Source: Tragulus kanchil (Eukaryota > Chordata > Mammalia > Artiodactyla > Tragulidae). From it: a stretch of 64,000 nucleotides of DNA. Of the stretch, positions 36,072 to 49,511 are shown piece by piece. The stretch's first letter is position 1, and each line of letters opens with the position of its first letter. Position numbers and translations under genes: made by a program. The DNA lies in assembly GCA_022376925.1 (NCBI GenBank), contig JAIOJX010000026.1:258035830-258099829 (forward strand), read 5' to 3'. Under the pieces are notes generated by a model. That model had not been told where the DNA came from. It saw only the letters and a program-made list of their open reading frames with translations, and made no database searches.

Positions 36072-38059
36072 AGGAAAACTACTCCCCCACTGACCCCAAG
36101 CACAAGGATACCTACAAAATTGGCTATTAGAATTTATAGATAAATATTTTTAAAATATGAATTTAGGTACACATGTGCTTTACACTTGTACATCATCAAT
36201 ACTTCCTAGATTGTATTTAGTAGTAACAGCATTTTGATATTACAGATTTCAAAGAATAGAATTATATTAGGATAAAACTGGGGATTTCTGCTCATCATTA
36301 TAAACAAACCTGTACCTCAGATTTTACTATTCTCACTCAGCATTTTTAAAAATAAACAATATAAAATAGTTTCCTATAAGATCATTTTACTTTGATGGTA
36401 CAATAACATAAAACAAGACACAAATCAAACAAATAAGATAAGCATTAATAGACTGCACGTACTCATTAAGGACTTACTAAAAGAACACAGCATAATAAAG
36501 AACTTTCAATATTAGATTTTTCCTAATACTTTTACTGCTTAAATTGTATTGATAGAGATTTCGCCATAGTAGGAAAAATTTTTAAAAAACATAGAACAAA
36601 CAAAATAAACAAAAAACAAAAAAATCCCCAAAGGGACTTTGCATATGTATACATTTTTTTTCTCTTGCTAGAAAGATACTACTCAGTGTAAACATCTATT
36701 TCTGAATAAGACTAAGTCCTTCTATCTTACAATCCATAAGTCAATTAGTTCATTAGTTGATTGGTACTCTTAGAATTACATAAACGTATCTTTCCAATTA
36801 GGGAACACATCATACACTTAGTACATTTACAGTCTTCTCATAGAAAGAACAAGTACTATTCACACAGGCATACAAAATCCCTTCTATTTTGCCAGACAAG
36901 GACTCAGGCCATGCAGGGTCCCAACATCTACCTGTGGGTGCTATCGATACTCCCGTAAAAAAGGCTGCTTAATTTTCTGAATAATGCAAGTAAAAACCTC
37001 TCTTTAAAGAACTTTATACCAATATATAGGTAAGAATAAATTTCAGGGGCAGGAGGATGGATGAGGCAGCAAGGTTTCTGAAGAGTTTGTAAACAGCAGA
37101 ACGGATAGGAAAACTACTCCCCCACTGACCCCAAGCACAAGGATACCTACAAAATTGGCTATTAGAATTTATAGATAAATATTTTTAAAATATGAATTTA
37201 GGTACACATGTGCTTTACACTTGTACATCATCAATACTTCCTAGATTGTATTTAGTAGTAACAGCATTTTGATATTACAGATTTCAAAGAATAGAATTAT
37301 ATTAGGATAAAACTGGGGATTTCTGCTCATCATTATAAACAAACCTGTACCTCAGATTTTAATATTCTCACTCAGCTTTTTAAAAATAAACAATATAAAA
37401 TAGTTTCCTATAAGATCATTTTACTTTGATGGTACAATAACATAAAACAAGACACAAATCAAACAAATAAGATAAGCATTAATAGACTGCACGTACTCAT
37501 TAAGGACTTACTAAAAGAACACAGCATAATAAAGAACTTTCAATATTAGATTTTTCCTAATACTTTTACTGCTTAAATTGTATTGATAGAGATTTCGCCA
37601 TAGTAGGAAAAATTTTTAAAAAACATAGAACAAACAAAATAAACAAAAAACAAAAAAATCCCCAAAGGGACTTTGCATATGTATACATTTTTTTTCTCTT
37701 GCTAGAAAGATACTACTCAGTGTAAACATCTATTTCTGAATAAGACTAAGTCCTTCTATCTTACAATCCATAAGTCAATTAGTTCATTAGTTGATTGGTA
37801 CTCTTAGAATTACATAAAACGTATCTTTCCAATTAGGGAACACATCATACACTTAGTACATTTACAGTCTTCTCATAGAAAGAACAAGTACTATTCACAC
37901 AGGCATACAAAATCCCTTCTATTTTGCCAGACAAGGACTCAGGCCATGCAGGGTCCCAACATCTACCTGTGGGTGCTATCGATACTCCCGTAAAAAAGGC
38001 TGCTTAATTTTCTGAATAATGCAAGTAAAAACCTCTCTTTAAAGAACTTTATACCAATA
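35991..38059 (+). repeat. Tandem duplication D13, 35991-37025 / 37026-38059 (period 1035)
   Basis: Very AT-rich copies differing by a few bases ('ttttactattctc' versus 'ttttaatattctc', 'cagcattttt' versus 'cagcttttt'). Begins within copy two of D12. No gene. Confidence 0.95.
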
Positions 38060-38524
38060 CTATAGAAGCATACCACAGCCAGGGGGGTGGAAGATTAGAC
38101 CCACATCTTTTGTAACTTGGGCCTAAAATTGACTCCAGATTTGTGACTCATGAACGGAAAGTCAGTTTTAATATGGATGTGCCCTGAAAAGTAAAAATGG
38201 CTATTATTCTTAACAAGTTACATATTGAGTATTCTTCTTTTAAAAATGACTCATAAAATATCTTTTTAAGTACTTAAAGTCATGATTATGTTCTACTCTT
38301 TTACCTCTCCTTGAATGTAATTTTTCATTTTCCAGGAAAGGATACATTTTCTAACTAACCCCGTTAACCTAATTACTCATAAAGAAATACCAAAAGCGTC
38401 CCTGACATCAGTACCTTCACAAAGAAATGTATCTGCACATATGCACAAGAGCATCTCCCATTTAGATAATCAAAACTGTAATTTTTACTTAAAAGATTCT
38501 TTTAGATCCATGTAGTTCCTGGTA
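38060..38524. other. Unique non-coding DNA
   Basis: Short unique interval between two duplications; AT-rich, nothing recognised. Confidence 0.5.
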
Positions 38525-40787
38525 ATAAAATTTATCACAAGCACTTAAAGTGTGCAAACTGAAAGACTGTCCTATCCATATCCTTATTTCTTCATATCTT
38601 TAAATCCAAAAGTATTAACTGTTCAGCCTAAAAGACTAATAGGACTCTGTTTATTTAATGGTATTTGTGTAATCTTAAAATGGGTATTGTAATGAAAATG
38701 CCTTCAATCTTAAAGGAACCTTTTATCCTACTCAAAATAATTATCTTGTAAGATTAAAATCAGTGAATCATACCTAATTAAGATTTATAATTTAGCATAA
38801 TTCAGGTATATGATCTAAAAGAAAGAGTTTGTATCTTCACTTCAATTTGAAATGGAAAGGGAGAGAAAGTGACTAGAAGGGAAATAAACAGTAATTTGGG
38901 GCATACGAATGTACTAATATTGGCATATTTACCCAGACCTCTAGTTTAATTTTTTTTTAATTTAAACATTTAGTATAGAAACACAACATGTTAAAGCATA
39001 GGAGTATGGTGAGATTAAAGAAAGTTTAAAAATTAAATTATACTATAGAATCTATAGAGTCTTTATACAGCGTAGAATATATGTCTCCTGGGTACCTTAA
39101 AAACTACTATCCCTTTAACAAAAACTCCTAAACTGTGAAGTGACTTTATAATTAAATGGTACACTGCTGTAATAATTATTTTCAAGCCTATTTTCATTAA
39201 AGTACACATGTCAACTGAGAGAGCATGCCTTGTTATTATACAGGACAACGATTTTTCCTCCTAGAAGGTCGCATATAAATTATTTCTCTCCACCAAATCT
39301 AACAAGGCATTCAAAATAATTTTCAGTTTTTTTTTCTTTCTTCAGAAATACCTTTATGCATCCCCCTCCCCACTACACTACCAGTCTTGGATTACATAAA
39401 AGAATAGCTACTTTTCTGAGCTCTTTGATATTTTTTTCTTCCTGGCAGAGGCATCTGATGTGGGAAATATCTTTTGAAAATAAATGGTGCAACTTCAAGT
39501 ACACTCAGATCCATTACTTGCTGGACATTCCATCGCATCTGAAAAAGCTGCCTGACTTCAAAATTTAGTTTTAGGGGTCTCGATATAAGGCTTGATCTCA
39601 TTGAGAAGTATCTTGGGCAAAAAAGATCAATCAATGGAGGCTGATAAAATTTATCACAAGCACTTAAAGTGTGCAAACTGAAAGACTGTCCTATCCATAT
39701 CCTTATTTCTTCATATCTTTAAATCCAAAAGTATTAACTGTTCAGCCTAAAAGACTAATAGGACTCTGTTTATTTAATGGTATTTGTGTAATCTTAAAAT
39801 GGGTATTGTAATGAAAATGCCTTCAATCTTAAAGGAACCTTTTATCCTACTCAAAATAATTATCTTGTAAGATTAAAATCAGTGAATCATACCTAATTAA
39901 GATTTATAATTTAGCATAATTCAGGTATATGATCTAAAAGAAAGAGTTTGTATCTTCACTTCAATTTGAAATGGAAAGGGAGAGAAAGTGACTAGAAGGG
40001 AAATAAACAGTAATTTGGGGCATACGAATGTACTAATATTGCCGCATATTTACCCAGACCTCTAGTTTAATTTTTTTTTTTTAATTTAAACATTTAGTAT
40101 AGAAACACAACATGTTAAAGCATAGGAGTATGGTGAGATTAAAGAAAGTTTAAAAATTAAATTATACTATAGAATCTATAGAGTCTTTATACAGCGTAGA
40201 ATATATGTCTCCTGGGTACCTTAAAAACTACTATCCCTTTAACGCAAAAAACTCCTAAACTGTGAAGTGACTTTATAATTAAATGGTACACTGCTGTAAT
40301 AATTATTTTCAAGCCTATTTTCATTAAAGTACACATGTCAACTGAGAGAGCATGCCTTGTTATTATACAGGACAACGATTTTTCCTCCTAGAAGGTCGCA
40401 TATAAATTATTTCTCTCCACCAAATCTAACAAGGCATTCAAAATAATTTTCAGTTTTTTTTTCTTTCTTCAGAAATACCTTTATGCATCCCCCTCCCCAC
40501 TACACTACCAGTCTTGGATTACATAAAAGAATAGCTACTTTTCTGAGCTCTTTGATATTTTTTTCTTCCTGGCAGAGGCATCTGATGTGGGAAATATCTT
40601 TTGAAAATAAATGGTGCAACTTCAAGTACACTCAGATCCATTACTTGCTGGACATTCCATCGCATCTGAAAAAGCTGCCTGACTTCAAAATTTAGTTTTA
40701 GGGGTCTCGATATAAGGCTTGATCTCATTGAGAAGTATCTTGGGAGGCAACAATGTAAACGTTTTATCCACCCATCAATGGAGGCTG
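38525..40787 (+). repeat. Tandem duplication D14, 38525-39643 / 39644-40787 (period 1119), degraded end
   Basis: Bodies are near-identical. Copy one's last 35 bases ('cttgggcaaaaaagatcaat...') are a shortened, garbled form of copy two's 'cttgggaggcaacaatgtaa...', and both then reach 'caatggaggctg'. Other changes are small indels in homopolymers ('aacaaaaactcc' versus 'aacgcaaaaaactcc'). Non-coding content. Confidence 0.95.
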
Positions 40788-43127
40788 TTCAAACCAACCT
40801 GGGAAAGGAGTCACAGATGGTGACTATATTTTTCAGGGGGAAGGAAGAGTGGTCCTGCTTTAAGCTCAGAAATGCAGTTCACAATTTGAATATAACATCT
40901 TGCAAAGTGAATGTTACAGCATGAAAGAGTTACTTTTCATCTTTAACACAGCTGTAACACAGCTACAATAGCTACTTCCTAATGTCAAAATATCAATTTT
41001 GCTGCTACCATAAGGAAAGCAATTATTTTTGTGTTTGCCCTCTTCCCACACTCTATAAGCTGTCCTTTAATTTCTCAATGGTCAGAATTTTCTATATTTT
41101 GACATAACTTAGGACTCTACATTAAAATCACTTAGGCTTGAGACTTAGGTGGAGTCGTGTTGGTATAAAGCAACAGAGAAACTCTCAGGCTCTTACTTCA
41201 AATCTTCCTAAAATTTTCCCACCCTTAACATTCTGTGCTTGGGGAATACATATTTAAGGATGTACCTGTCTGCAGACAATTACAAAATAGAGCTGCTTTT
41301 AAGAATATCTGCACAAAAATTCAGGTGATCCATGGGAACACATCAGGCAAAAGGCAACCAACGTAAGGTAAAGGCAAACATTTCAATCACCAGTTCATGC
41401 ATAGAAAGAGCAGAAGATACTCAGGGGTCCACTTCTCATCAAGGCTCTTAACAAACACTAGCATCTCTTTAGGCAGAGGCACAAGAATCATGGTGGACTG
41501 GTCAGTCTCCAAGTAGGAAACCCACTGACTTCCAAAAAGTTTGTGGGTAATGAAGGCAGGGCCTGCTTCATTGTCCTGTGACCTGGGTAGGCCCATAGGT
41601 CCACCACACAGAGGGGTTCTCCACTTTGTTTAGTTTTCTGCTGGTGCTGTCTTGAATTCTTAATGATTTTTGAACAAGGTGCCCCACATTTTAATTTTGC
41701 ACCAAGCCCAGAAATTATGTAGCCGGCCCAAGGTGAAAGTGACAATGTGTGTGGACAGTAAGGATAATACATCAGAAGAATTGCAAAAAGTTTACAGCCA
41801 CATCTAGAAATGCATGGCATTACACTATACTACTTTAAAATTATTATTTTGAATGTTACTGGTTCCATGAATAACATTCCTAGAACCAAGCCCTTCTCAG
41901 ACGAGTCTATTGTCAGAATTATCTTGGGAGGCAACAATGTAAACGTTTTATCCACCCATCAATGGAGGCTGTTCAAACCAACCTGGGAAAGGAGTCACAG
42001 ATGGTGACTATATTTTTCAGGGGGAAGGAAGAGTGGTCCTGCTTTAAGCTCAGAAATGCAGTTCACAATTTGAATATAACATCTTGCAAAGTGAATGTTA
42101 CAGCATGAAAGAGTTACTTTTCATCTTTAACACAGCTGTAACACAGCTACAATAGCTACTTCCTAATGTCAAAATATCAATTTTGCTGCTACCATAAGGA
42201 AAGCAATTATTTTTGTGTTTGCCCCTCTTCCCACACTCTATAAGCTGTCCTTTAATTTCTCAATGGTCAGAATTTTCTATATTTTGACATAACTTAGGAC
42301 TCTACATTAAAATCACTTAGGCTTGAGACTTAGGTGGAGTCGTGTTGGTATAAAGCAACAGAGAAACTCTCAGGCTCTTACTTCAAATCTTCCTAAAATT
42401 TTCCCACCCTTAACATTCTGTGCTTGGGGAATACATATTTAAGGATGTACCTGTCTGCAGACAATTACAAAATAGAGCTGCTTTTAAGAATATCTGCACA
42501 AAAATTCAGGTGATCCATGGGAACACATCAGGCAAAAGGCAACCAACGTAAGGTAAAGGCAAACATTTCAATCACCAGTTCATGCATAGAAAGAGCAGAA
42601 GATACTCAGGGGTCCACTTCTCATCAAGGCTCTTAACAAACACTAGCATCTCTTTAGGCAGAGGCACAAGAATCATGGTGGACTGGTCAGTCTCCAAGTA
42701 GGAAACCCACTGACTTCCAAAAAGTTTGTGGGTAATGAAGGCAGGGCCTGCTTCATTGTCCTGTGACCTGGGTAGGCCCATAGGTCCACCACACAGAGGG
42801 GTTCTCCACTTTGTTTAGTTTTCTGCTGGTGCTGTCTTGAATTCTTAATGATTTTTGAACAAGGTGCCCCACATTTTAATTTTGCACCAAGCCCAGAAAT
42901 TATGTAGCCGGCCCAAGGTGAAAGTGACAATGTGTGTGGACAGTAAGGATAATACATCAGAAGAATTGCAAAAAGTTTACAGCCACATCTAGAAATGCAT
43001 GGCATTACACTATACTACTTTAAAATTATTATTTTGAATGTTACTGGTTCCATGAATAACATTTCCTAGAACCAAAGCATGAACGTAGAGGTCACTCATT
43101 CTCAGACGAGTCTATTGTCAGAATTAT
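40736..43127 (+). repeat. Tandem duplication D15, 40736-41919 / 41920-43127 (period 1184, 1205 at the end), degraded end
   Basis: Copy one lacks about 21 bases near its end ('ctagaaccaagcccttctcag' region) relative to copy two ('ctagaaccaaagcatgaac...'). The rest is nearly identical. It overlaps the end of D14 by about 50 bases. The 110-codon minus frame at 41488-41820 and 42673-43005 has no domain I recognise and is likely chance. Confidence 0.95.
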
Positions 43128-46100
43128 ATGGCCTTTAATTAATTGTCAGTTACTTAAAAAGCATTTAATTGACATAAGACAAATATTAGACTGGGGGGGG
43201 CAAATATTAGGTTTTTTGTGGGTGAAATGAAATTCAGTTTCTACTCTCTTGCCAGCAATATATTCACAAGTTGAATATTTAAGCTTCCAGCATAAATACA
43301 AACCCACAAGCAAGGAACTAAAAGGTATTCTCAACAATAAGATATTAGGGAAAAGAAAACACTTTATAAGTATTTTGTATTATTTATTCTACAATAAGAA
43401 AATACTTTCTGTAAGTTACGCATCGCTATTAACTTACATGAAAATAAGAAGCAAATCCTAGCAAGAAGCAAACGTTCCAATATTACCTAAAAAAATACTT
43501 TCTAAAAAAGATTTCCTAAGATAGAAGTATAAATACTAAGCTAGGTTGCAGAGTAAAATAAGTTTCCCCTTGGGTCTTCCTATAACAAGTTACGCATTTC
43601 TACTTTCAAGATGTATCAGTTTCAAACATGATTGGAAGCAGTAAAGCTGTAAATGCTCTGTGAAAGTCACAGTCCCTCAAATATGAGCAAACACCTCCAC
43701 TTAGACATATACTCAGCATAAATACATCTGCATGAAAAGTCTCCTTTGAATTCACTGCTTCTAATATACTCGGAAACCACAGCCCATCATATGCAATGTT
43801 AAGCATAGTGTCAGTATTCAAGGAACAAGACAACAAACGGGTTTGGAGCATAAAGTACATAAATATTATTAGTGGAAAGTGCCATATGACAGCTCATGTT
43901 TGGAGGGTTTCTGATCACCCATCTTTTCTGCAGCCTCTGTATCTTAACCAAGGCTGTCATCAACAGGTCCAGCGCTCCTGCGTGCGGCGCTAAGGCAGAG
44001 CTCCTGAGAGGGCATCTGTGCGGCTACCCTGAGGAAACTTTGCATGCCCACCTGCTTCTGATTTGCTCAGACTTATCAGTGCAATTTATTCTTACTATAT
44101 TCTTGCCTACTTTTTATTTCCACTATTTGCATTTCTTGTAGTAAGCACCCCTCAAGTACAACTGCCATTTAAATGATAACATCAAAAATATCAAAAGGAT
44201 CAGTAATCAGCAATCATGCCAAAGCAGTTAGGCTTGAAATTTCTACTGTAACTTAAATGAGAACGTTGATAAAAATTCACGTTCAGGGGAAAAAAGGAAG
44301 AAAACAAAATCCAACTATGATAAGTGCTTGCTAATTGGGCATTTATTAGCAGTCTTTCTAAAAGTCTTTCATTTTTATTAAGTTTTTCAAAAATTAGCTA
44401 TCTGTTGTGTTTGAGAGAGAAAGAGTTAATTTAAGGGTGGAATAATTTTTGGACTTGAAGTATTCCAAGCAGTACCCCCAAATAATATCTAAGTTCAACT
44501 GCTCTTAATAAAACATGGACTCTTGTATATATCCAAAGAAACAATTATATTAAGCTTTTTTAAATTGTTTTCTGTGCCATTTGTTTATTCTGGGTTATCA
44601 GTAACCAAAGATAAAAAAAGCAGATATGCTGATTAATCACATCTTATTGATTAGTACTATACCTCAGCACCTAACACAAATGTCTGCAGAACAATTTCTC
44701 CCAGTCAAAAATGTATGCACCAATTTAAATTCCTGGTAACTAAAATGATTAGCCCTACAAAAATAATATACTTTACAAAAGAAGTATGTGAAAATATATA
44801 CTCAAATATATCAAAGGCAAAACAGCAAACATTTCTAGCAAACCGAGATTCTAGGGACAAACTGGAAAGTACAAATCGTAAAAGCCTGCAATTGTTTCAA
44901 ATACACCTAATAATCTGCTGATTTTGGACCATTAAAACTGATTACTTAATTAGGCAATCATTCAAGACATCCAAACACTCACAGACAAAAAACGGAGTTA
45001 TTAGCATAGCCGTCTTCACCTTGAGATGAAAATTCTGAAAAATTCTGCAGACACTTAAACTTTCAGGATCTGTCCCCATGCATAAACTAAGCAAAATATT
45101 AAATCCTAAATGGTGACATCCCAAAGCTCAGCAAAAAAAGGAATGTACTTATAGCGATATTACTTCTCTGTTTTTTTCAGGTGGTTATCTTAGAAACATC
45201 AAGTTATACTACAGACCATCTCTAGGTTCCTGGAAGTTCTATTCCCTTTCTCCTCTCTGGTCACACTCCTGTACTAGCCAAAAGTAATGAATAACATTTT
45301 TGCTCTCTTGAATGTCTATCATAAGTACCTGCTTCCAAAGGTCTTGCCTGACATGTATAAAAACAAACAAACAAAAAAAGATTTTCTATTTACGGGGAAA
45401 AAGCACTGGAAAATTCAGCCACAGCAGAGTTAATATAACTGAGGAAAAAATCTTATGTTTTCACTTGGAAGGTATCAAGGAGACATTTTTAAGAATTTCA
45501 CTGATTTGGTGCAGTCAGGGAAAAGAAAAGTATTCTATTTTCAAAAAAGATGTTTCCTGAAATAATTCTAAAGAGACCCTATAAACTCTTTTTAGGAGAA
45601 GAAAAAAAGCAAGTCAACTCATACATACAGCTTCCAAACAGAAGTCTTACCCTCTTTCAGGAAAACAACAATGAGACTTTATTACCCTGCTATGATTCTT
45701 TCATTTTAGACACAATTAATTAGTAAGTATTACACTTTCCAAAACTCCCACCACACACTTTAAGGTCTATCTGCCTAGTTACTGATAGACTCACACTGAA
45801 ATAGCAAGCAGCCACAAGCAGTAAAAGAGAAGTATCCAAAAACTCTATTTCAAAGAAGGAACACTTCTATCTTTACCTCCCAAAATGAAACAGGCTGCTT
45901 TTAACTGTTTTCACCAAAAAGTCAAATTTTTTTGGAAAGTTGGTCATTTTTTCGTAATAATACCATTTAAAATTTGAATAATCCATGCAACATACTCAGT
46001 AGTCAAGGATAAATGGTATAATCTGTTGACTACCTATATTTTTAAGCTAAAATTCTGAAAGACTTGAGTCCCTGCAGTTAGTTTATGTTGATAATAATCC

Positions 46101-47296
46101 ACATGCACAGTCAATTAAACATTAAAAAGGATGTGAGCAAGCATCTTTTGGTGAATGGTTTTAAGAGAAAAAAATCTATTTCTTTCCCCACTAAAAGCTA
46201 GTGTTTCACACATAAAATGAAGATGGGAAACAGAAGAATCTAAAAGAGAAGATGAAGGGAAGAGAGTCACTCTACAACCTGAGTGCATGAACACTCTGAT
46301 TTTCTATATATTGTTCCACAACACTGTTTCAAAATAATTTTTCTTTTATAACAATCACTTTCAAAATGTCCACATGAACCAAGACGCCAGCCATAACTGA
46401 AGAACCGTCAATTTAGAAAGGCTGGGGTTTCCTCTTCAACCTCTCAACCGTTTTGTCCAAAAAACTTCACACATAGTACAATACTAATAAATAGATCTTG
46501 TTGGTTCTAGGAAACATTTTTTTTTTTAAATCTATTCTGGTCAAAATATCCTTGTTTTTTCTCTGTTGTATTAAATTTAGGATCAAAAACATCAAAGCAG
46601 CTTCCACCCCGGACCTAACTTTTAGAGGATCAATGTGACAAGGCAGTCCCTGATAGATGTTTCTCTTGATAAACGACTTGTTCAAAAGAGACATTGTAGC
46701 TTTCATTTCCTGACCACAACACACTTTTAATTTGCAACAGCAGAGCTGCCAGAGTGTGAGCACTTGCCCACTCTCCAGCCCTTTAGGTCTGTAGCTCTGG
46801 TTCCTTTAGGCCACACATTTGAGGCAAACAAAATCTAAAAACAATCGGAGTAATAGAGTTACAAAATAGGAGCCAGTGATGCCAGTCTTTACATATGCAC
46901 AAGTGTCTACTTTATAGATTATATATAAACTTTTCCTCCACAGAATTCTAGCGCATGATAACAAGCTTCCTGAATGAACATCACCTGTACAACGGGCATT
47001 TAAACACACAGGGAAATAAATTATATGACTATTATTTAATAGTAAGCAGAGACGGGGAGGGGGCAATTTATACCTTTAAATCTGCTGTTAAATGTCATGA
47101 ATTATATGACTGCCTACCACAACGTGTTTTTTACATATTACAGTAATAATTATTATTACTACTACCCAGAAATCACATTTAAGTATCAATACGGTGAACA
47201 GTCAAACCATCCAATTTCTACTCTCAGCACATTGTCCAAGCTCCGATTTAAAATTTATAAATGTAATATCCTCCTCATCACAGGCAGCAGCCCAAT
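43128..47296. other. Longest unduplicated stretch: non-coding, AT-rich
   Basis: Over 4 kb without a kilobase-scale duplication and without a SINE or LINE I can recognise. Several short frames overlap on opposite strands (for example 43606-43860, 46467-46763), with no exon-like splice pairing. Some segments, such as 46560-46760, have moderate GC and might be conserved non-coding DNA. No gene is called. Confidence 0.5.
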
Positions 47297-49466
47297 CTGC
47301 TCTGAATATATATTACAGCTTTAACATCACAGAGGGAAATCGCCCATCTGGCAATCCCATTCGCTCCAACAGCTCCGGGGGAAAAAAGCTGTGCTCTCTC
47401 CTCCTTAAAACATTTCTCAGGGCAAATTATGTGCATCTAAAATAAACAGTCTTCTTATTGATCGCTTCAAAGTCAACAAGTTCCAAATGCAAAATTCAAT
47501 CAAATCCTTCCTATCGTGTAAGAGCCGGTGTGTGTTTAGCTCCATAGTCACCAGAGTCCACCCAGAAGTGTCTGTCGCGCATCGGCTCCTGCAGTCCCTT
47601 TCCTAGTATTCACATTTGTGTTATGAGAGAGCAGTAACCACCACCACATTACAGACCCCTGGCAGCTTTGCCCACTGCTTTTTCTTTCTTTCATACTCTC
47701 CCTTTCCTTCCTTCTCAGTTTTCAGGGTGAATGAACAGTGGTGGGGTATATGTAAAAAAACAAAAACAAAACATTTTAGAGTGGATGGATTCTTTGGGTA
47801 TGCAAAATACTTTTTAACATCTTTTTGTTGTTGTTCCCTTCTAGTCTTAATTGAATATCCCAAAGTGTACACACGGTCACAAGAGCTATTGAAAACCCCC
47901 TCTCACTCCATTTATCTGACTTGTTTTTTTTTTGGAAAGAAAGAGGAAAGAGAGATTTCAAACAAAGTCAATTTCAGTGCCTGCTTATTTAATTCTGTCA
48001 CAGGTTAAAAGTAAAAAGTGCTGACAGGCAGACAAGTGAATGGCAAGGGAAAAAAACCCTACTACTGTTCCTTAAAAGGCATTAAGGACTTTAAGCGATC
48101 AAATACATTTTTTATTTTCATGTAAAAGATATCCCTTCACTCACTCACCCAAAAAAATAAAAACCACACTCAGAAGAACTGATTACTCCACAAAGTGCAA
48201 TCATCAAGAGAGCAGAGTCAAACTGCATTAATAGACTGAGAAAAAAAAATTTCATCCACTTCTGTGTGTGTACATATATGTGTATATATATATATATATA
48301 CTTTCATTAGCAAGCAGTCTTTCCCCACACTCCCGCCAGCTCCCCTCTCCACCCAGTTCCCTCCCCCAAAAAACCCCATACTGCTCTGAATATATATTAC
48401 AGCTTTAACATCACAGAGGGAAATCGCCCATCTGGCAATCCCATTCGCTCCAACAGCTCCGGGGGAAAAAAGCTGTGCTCTCTCCTCCTTAAAACATTTC
48501 TCAGGGCAAATTATGTGCATCTAAAATAAACAGTCTTCTTATTGATCGCTTCAAAGTCAACAAGTTCCAAATGCAAAATTCAATCAAATCCTTCCTATCG
48601 TGTAAGAGCCGGTGTGTGTTTAGCTCCATAGTCACCAGAGTCCACCCAGAAGTGTCTGTCGCGCATCGGCTCCTGCAGTCCCTTTCCTAGTATTCACATT
48701 TGTGTTATGAGAGAGCAGTAACCACCACCACATTACAGACCCCTGGCAGCTTTGCCCACTGCTTTTTCTTTCTTTCATACTCTCCCTTTCCTTCCTTCTC
48801 AGTTTTCAGGGTGAATGAACAGTGGTGGGGTATATGTAAAAAAACAAAAACAAAACATTTTAGAGTGGATGGATTCTTTGGGTATGCAAAATACTTTTTA
48901 ACATCTTTTTGTTGTTGTTCCCTTCTAGTCTTAATTGAATATCCCAAAGTGTACACACGGTCACAAGAGCTATTGAAAACCCCCTCTCACTCCATTTATC
49001 TGACTTTTTTTTTTTTTGGGAAGAAAGAGGAAAGAGAGATTTCAAACAAAGTCAATTTCAGTGCCTGCTTATTTAATTCTGTCACAGGTTAAAAGTAAAA
49101 AGTGCTGACAGGCAGACAAGTGAATGGCAAGGGAAAAAAACCCTACTACTGTTCCTTAAAAGGCATTAAGGACTTTAAGCGATCAAATACATTTTTTATT
49201 TTCATGTAAAAGATATCCCTTCACTCACTCACCCAAAAAAATAAAAACCACACTCAGAAGAACTGATTACTCCACAAAGTGCAATCATCAAGAGAGCAGA
49301 GTCAAACTGCATTAATAGACTGAGAAAAAAAAATTTCATCCACTTCTGTGTGTGTACATATATGTGTATATATATATATATATACTTTCATTAGCAAGCA
49401 GTCTTTCCCCACACTCCCGCCAGCTCCCCTCTCCACCCAGTTCCCTCCCCCAAAAAACCCCATACA
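47297..49466 (+). repeat. Tandem duplication D16, 47297-48380 / 48381-49466 (period 1084-1085)
   Basis: Near-identical copies differing at a T-run ('cttgttttttttttgg' versus 'cttttttttttttggg'). Includes a pyrimidine-rich segment (47680-47720) and a (TA)n at 48283-48300, repeated at 49367-49384. A 130-codon plus frame appears in both copies but is low-complexity and unsupported. Confidence 0.95.
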
Positions 49467-49511
49467 GAGTTTAACTAATTTACATACTATTTGATTTCAG
49501 CGGTTATACAG

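Noticed and set aside
41488..41820. 110-codon minus frame seen twice (again at 42673)
   Set aside because: Repeated only through D15. No domain recognised; no promoter or splice context.
47616..48008. 130-codon plus-strand frame present twice (again at 48700)
   Set aside because: Second copy is due to D16. Low-complexity Ser/Phe/Lys content, overlapping an equally long minus-strand frame.
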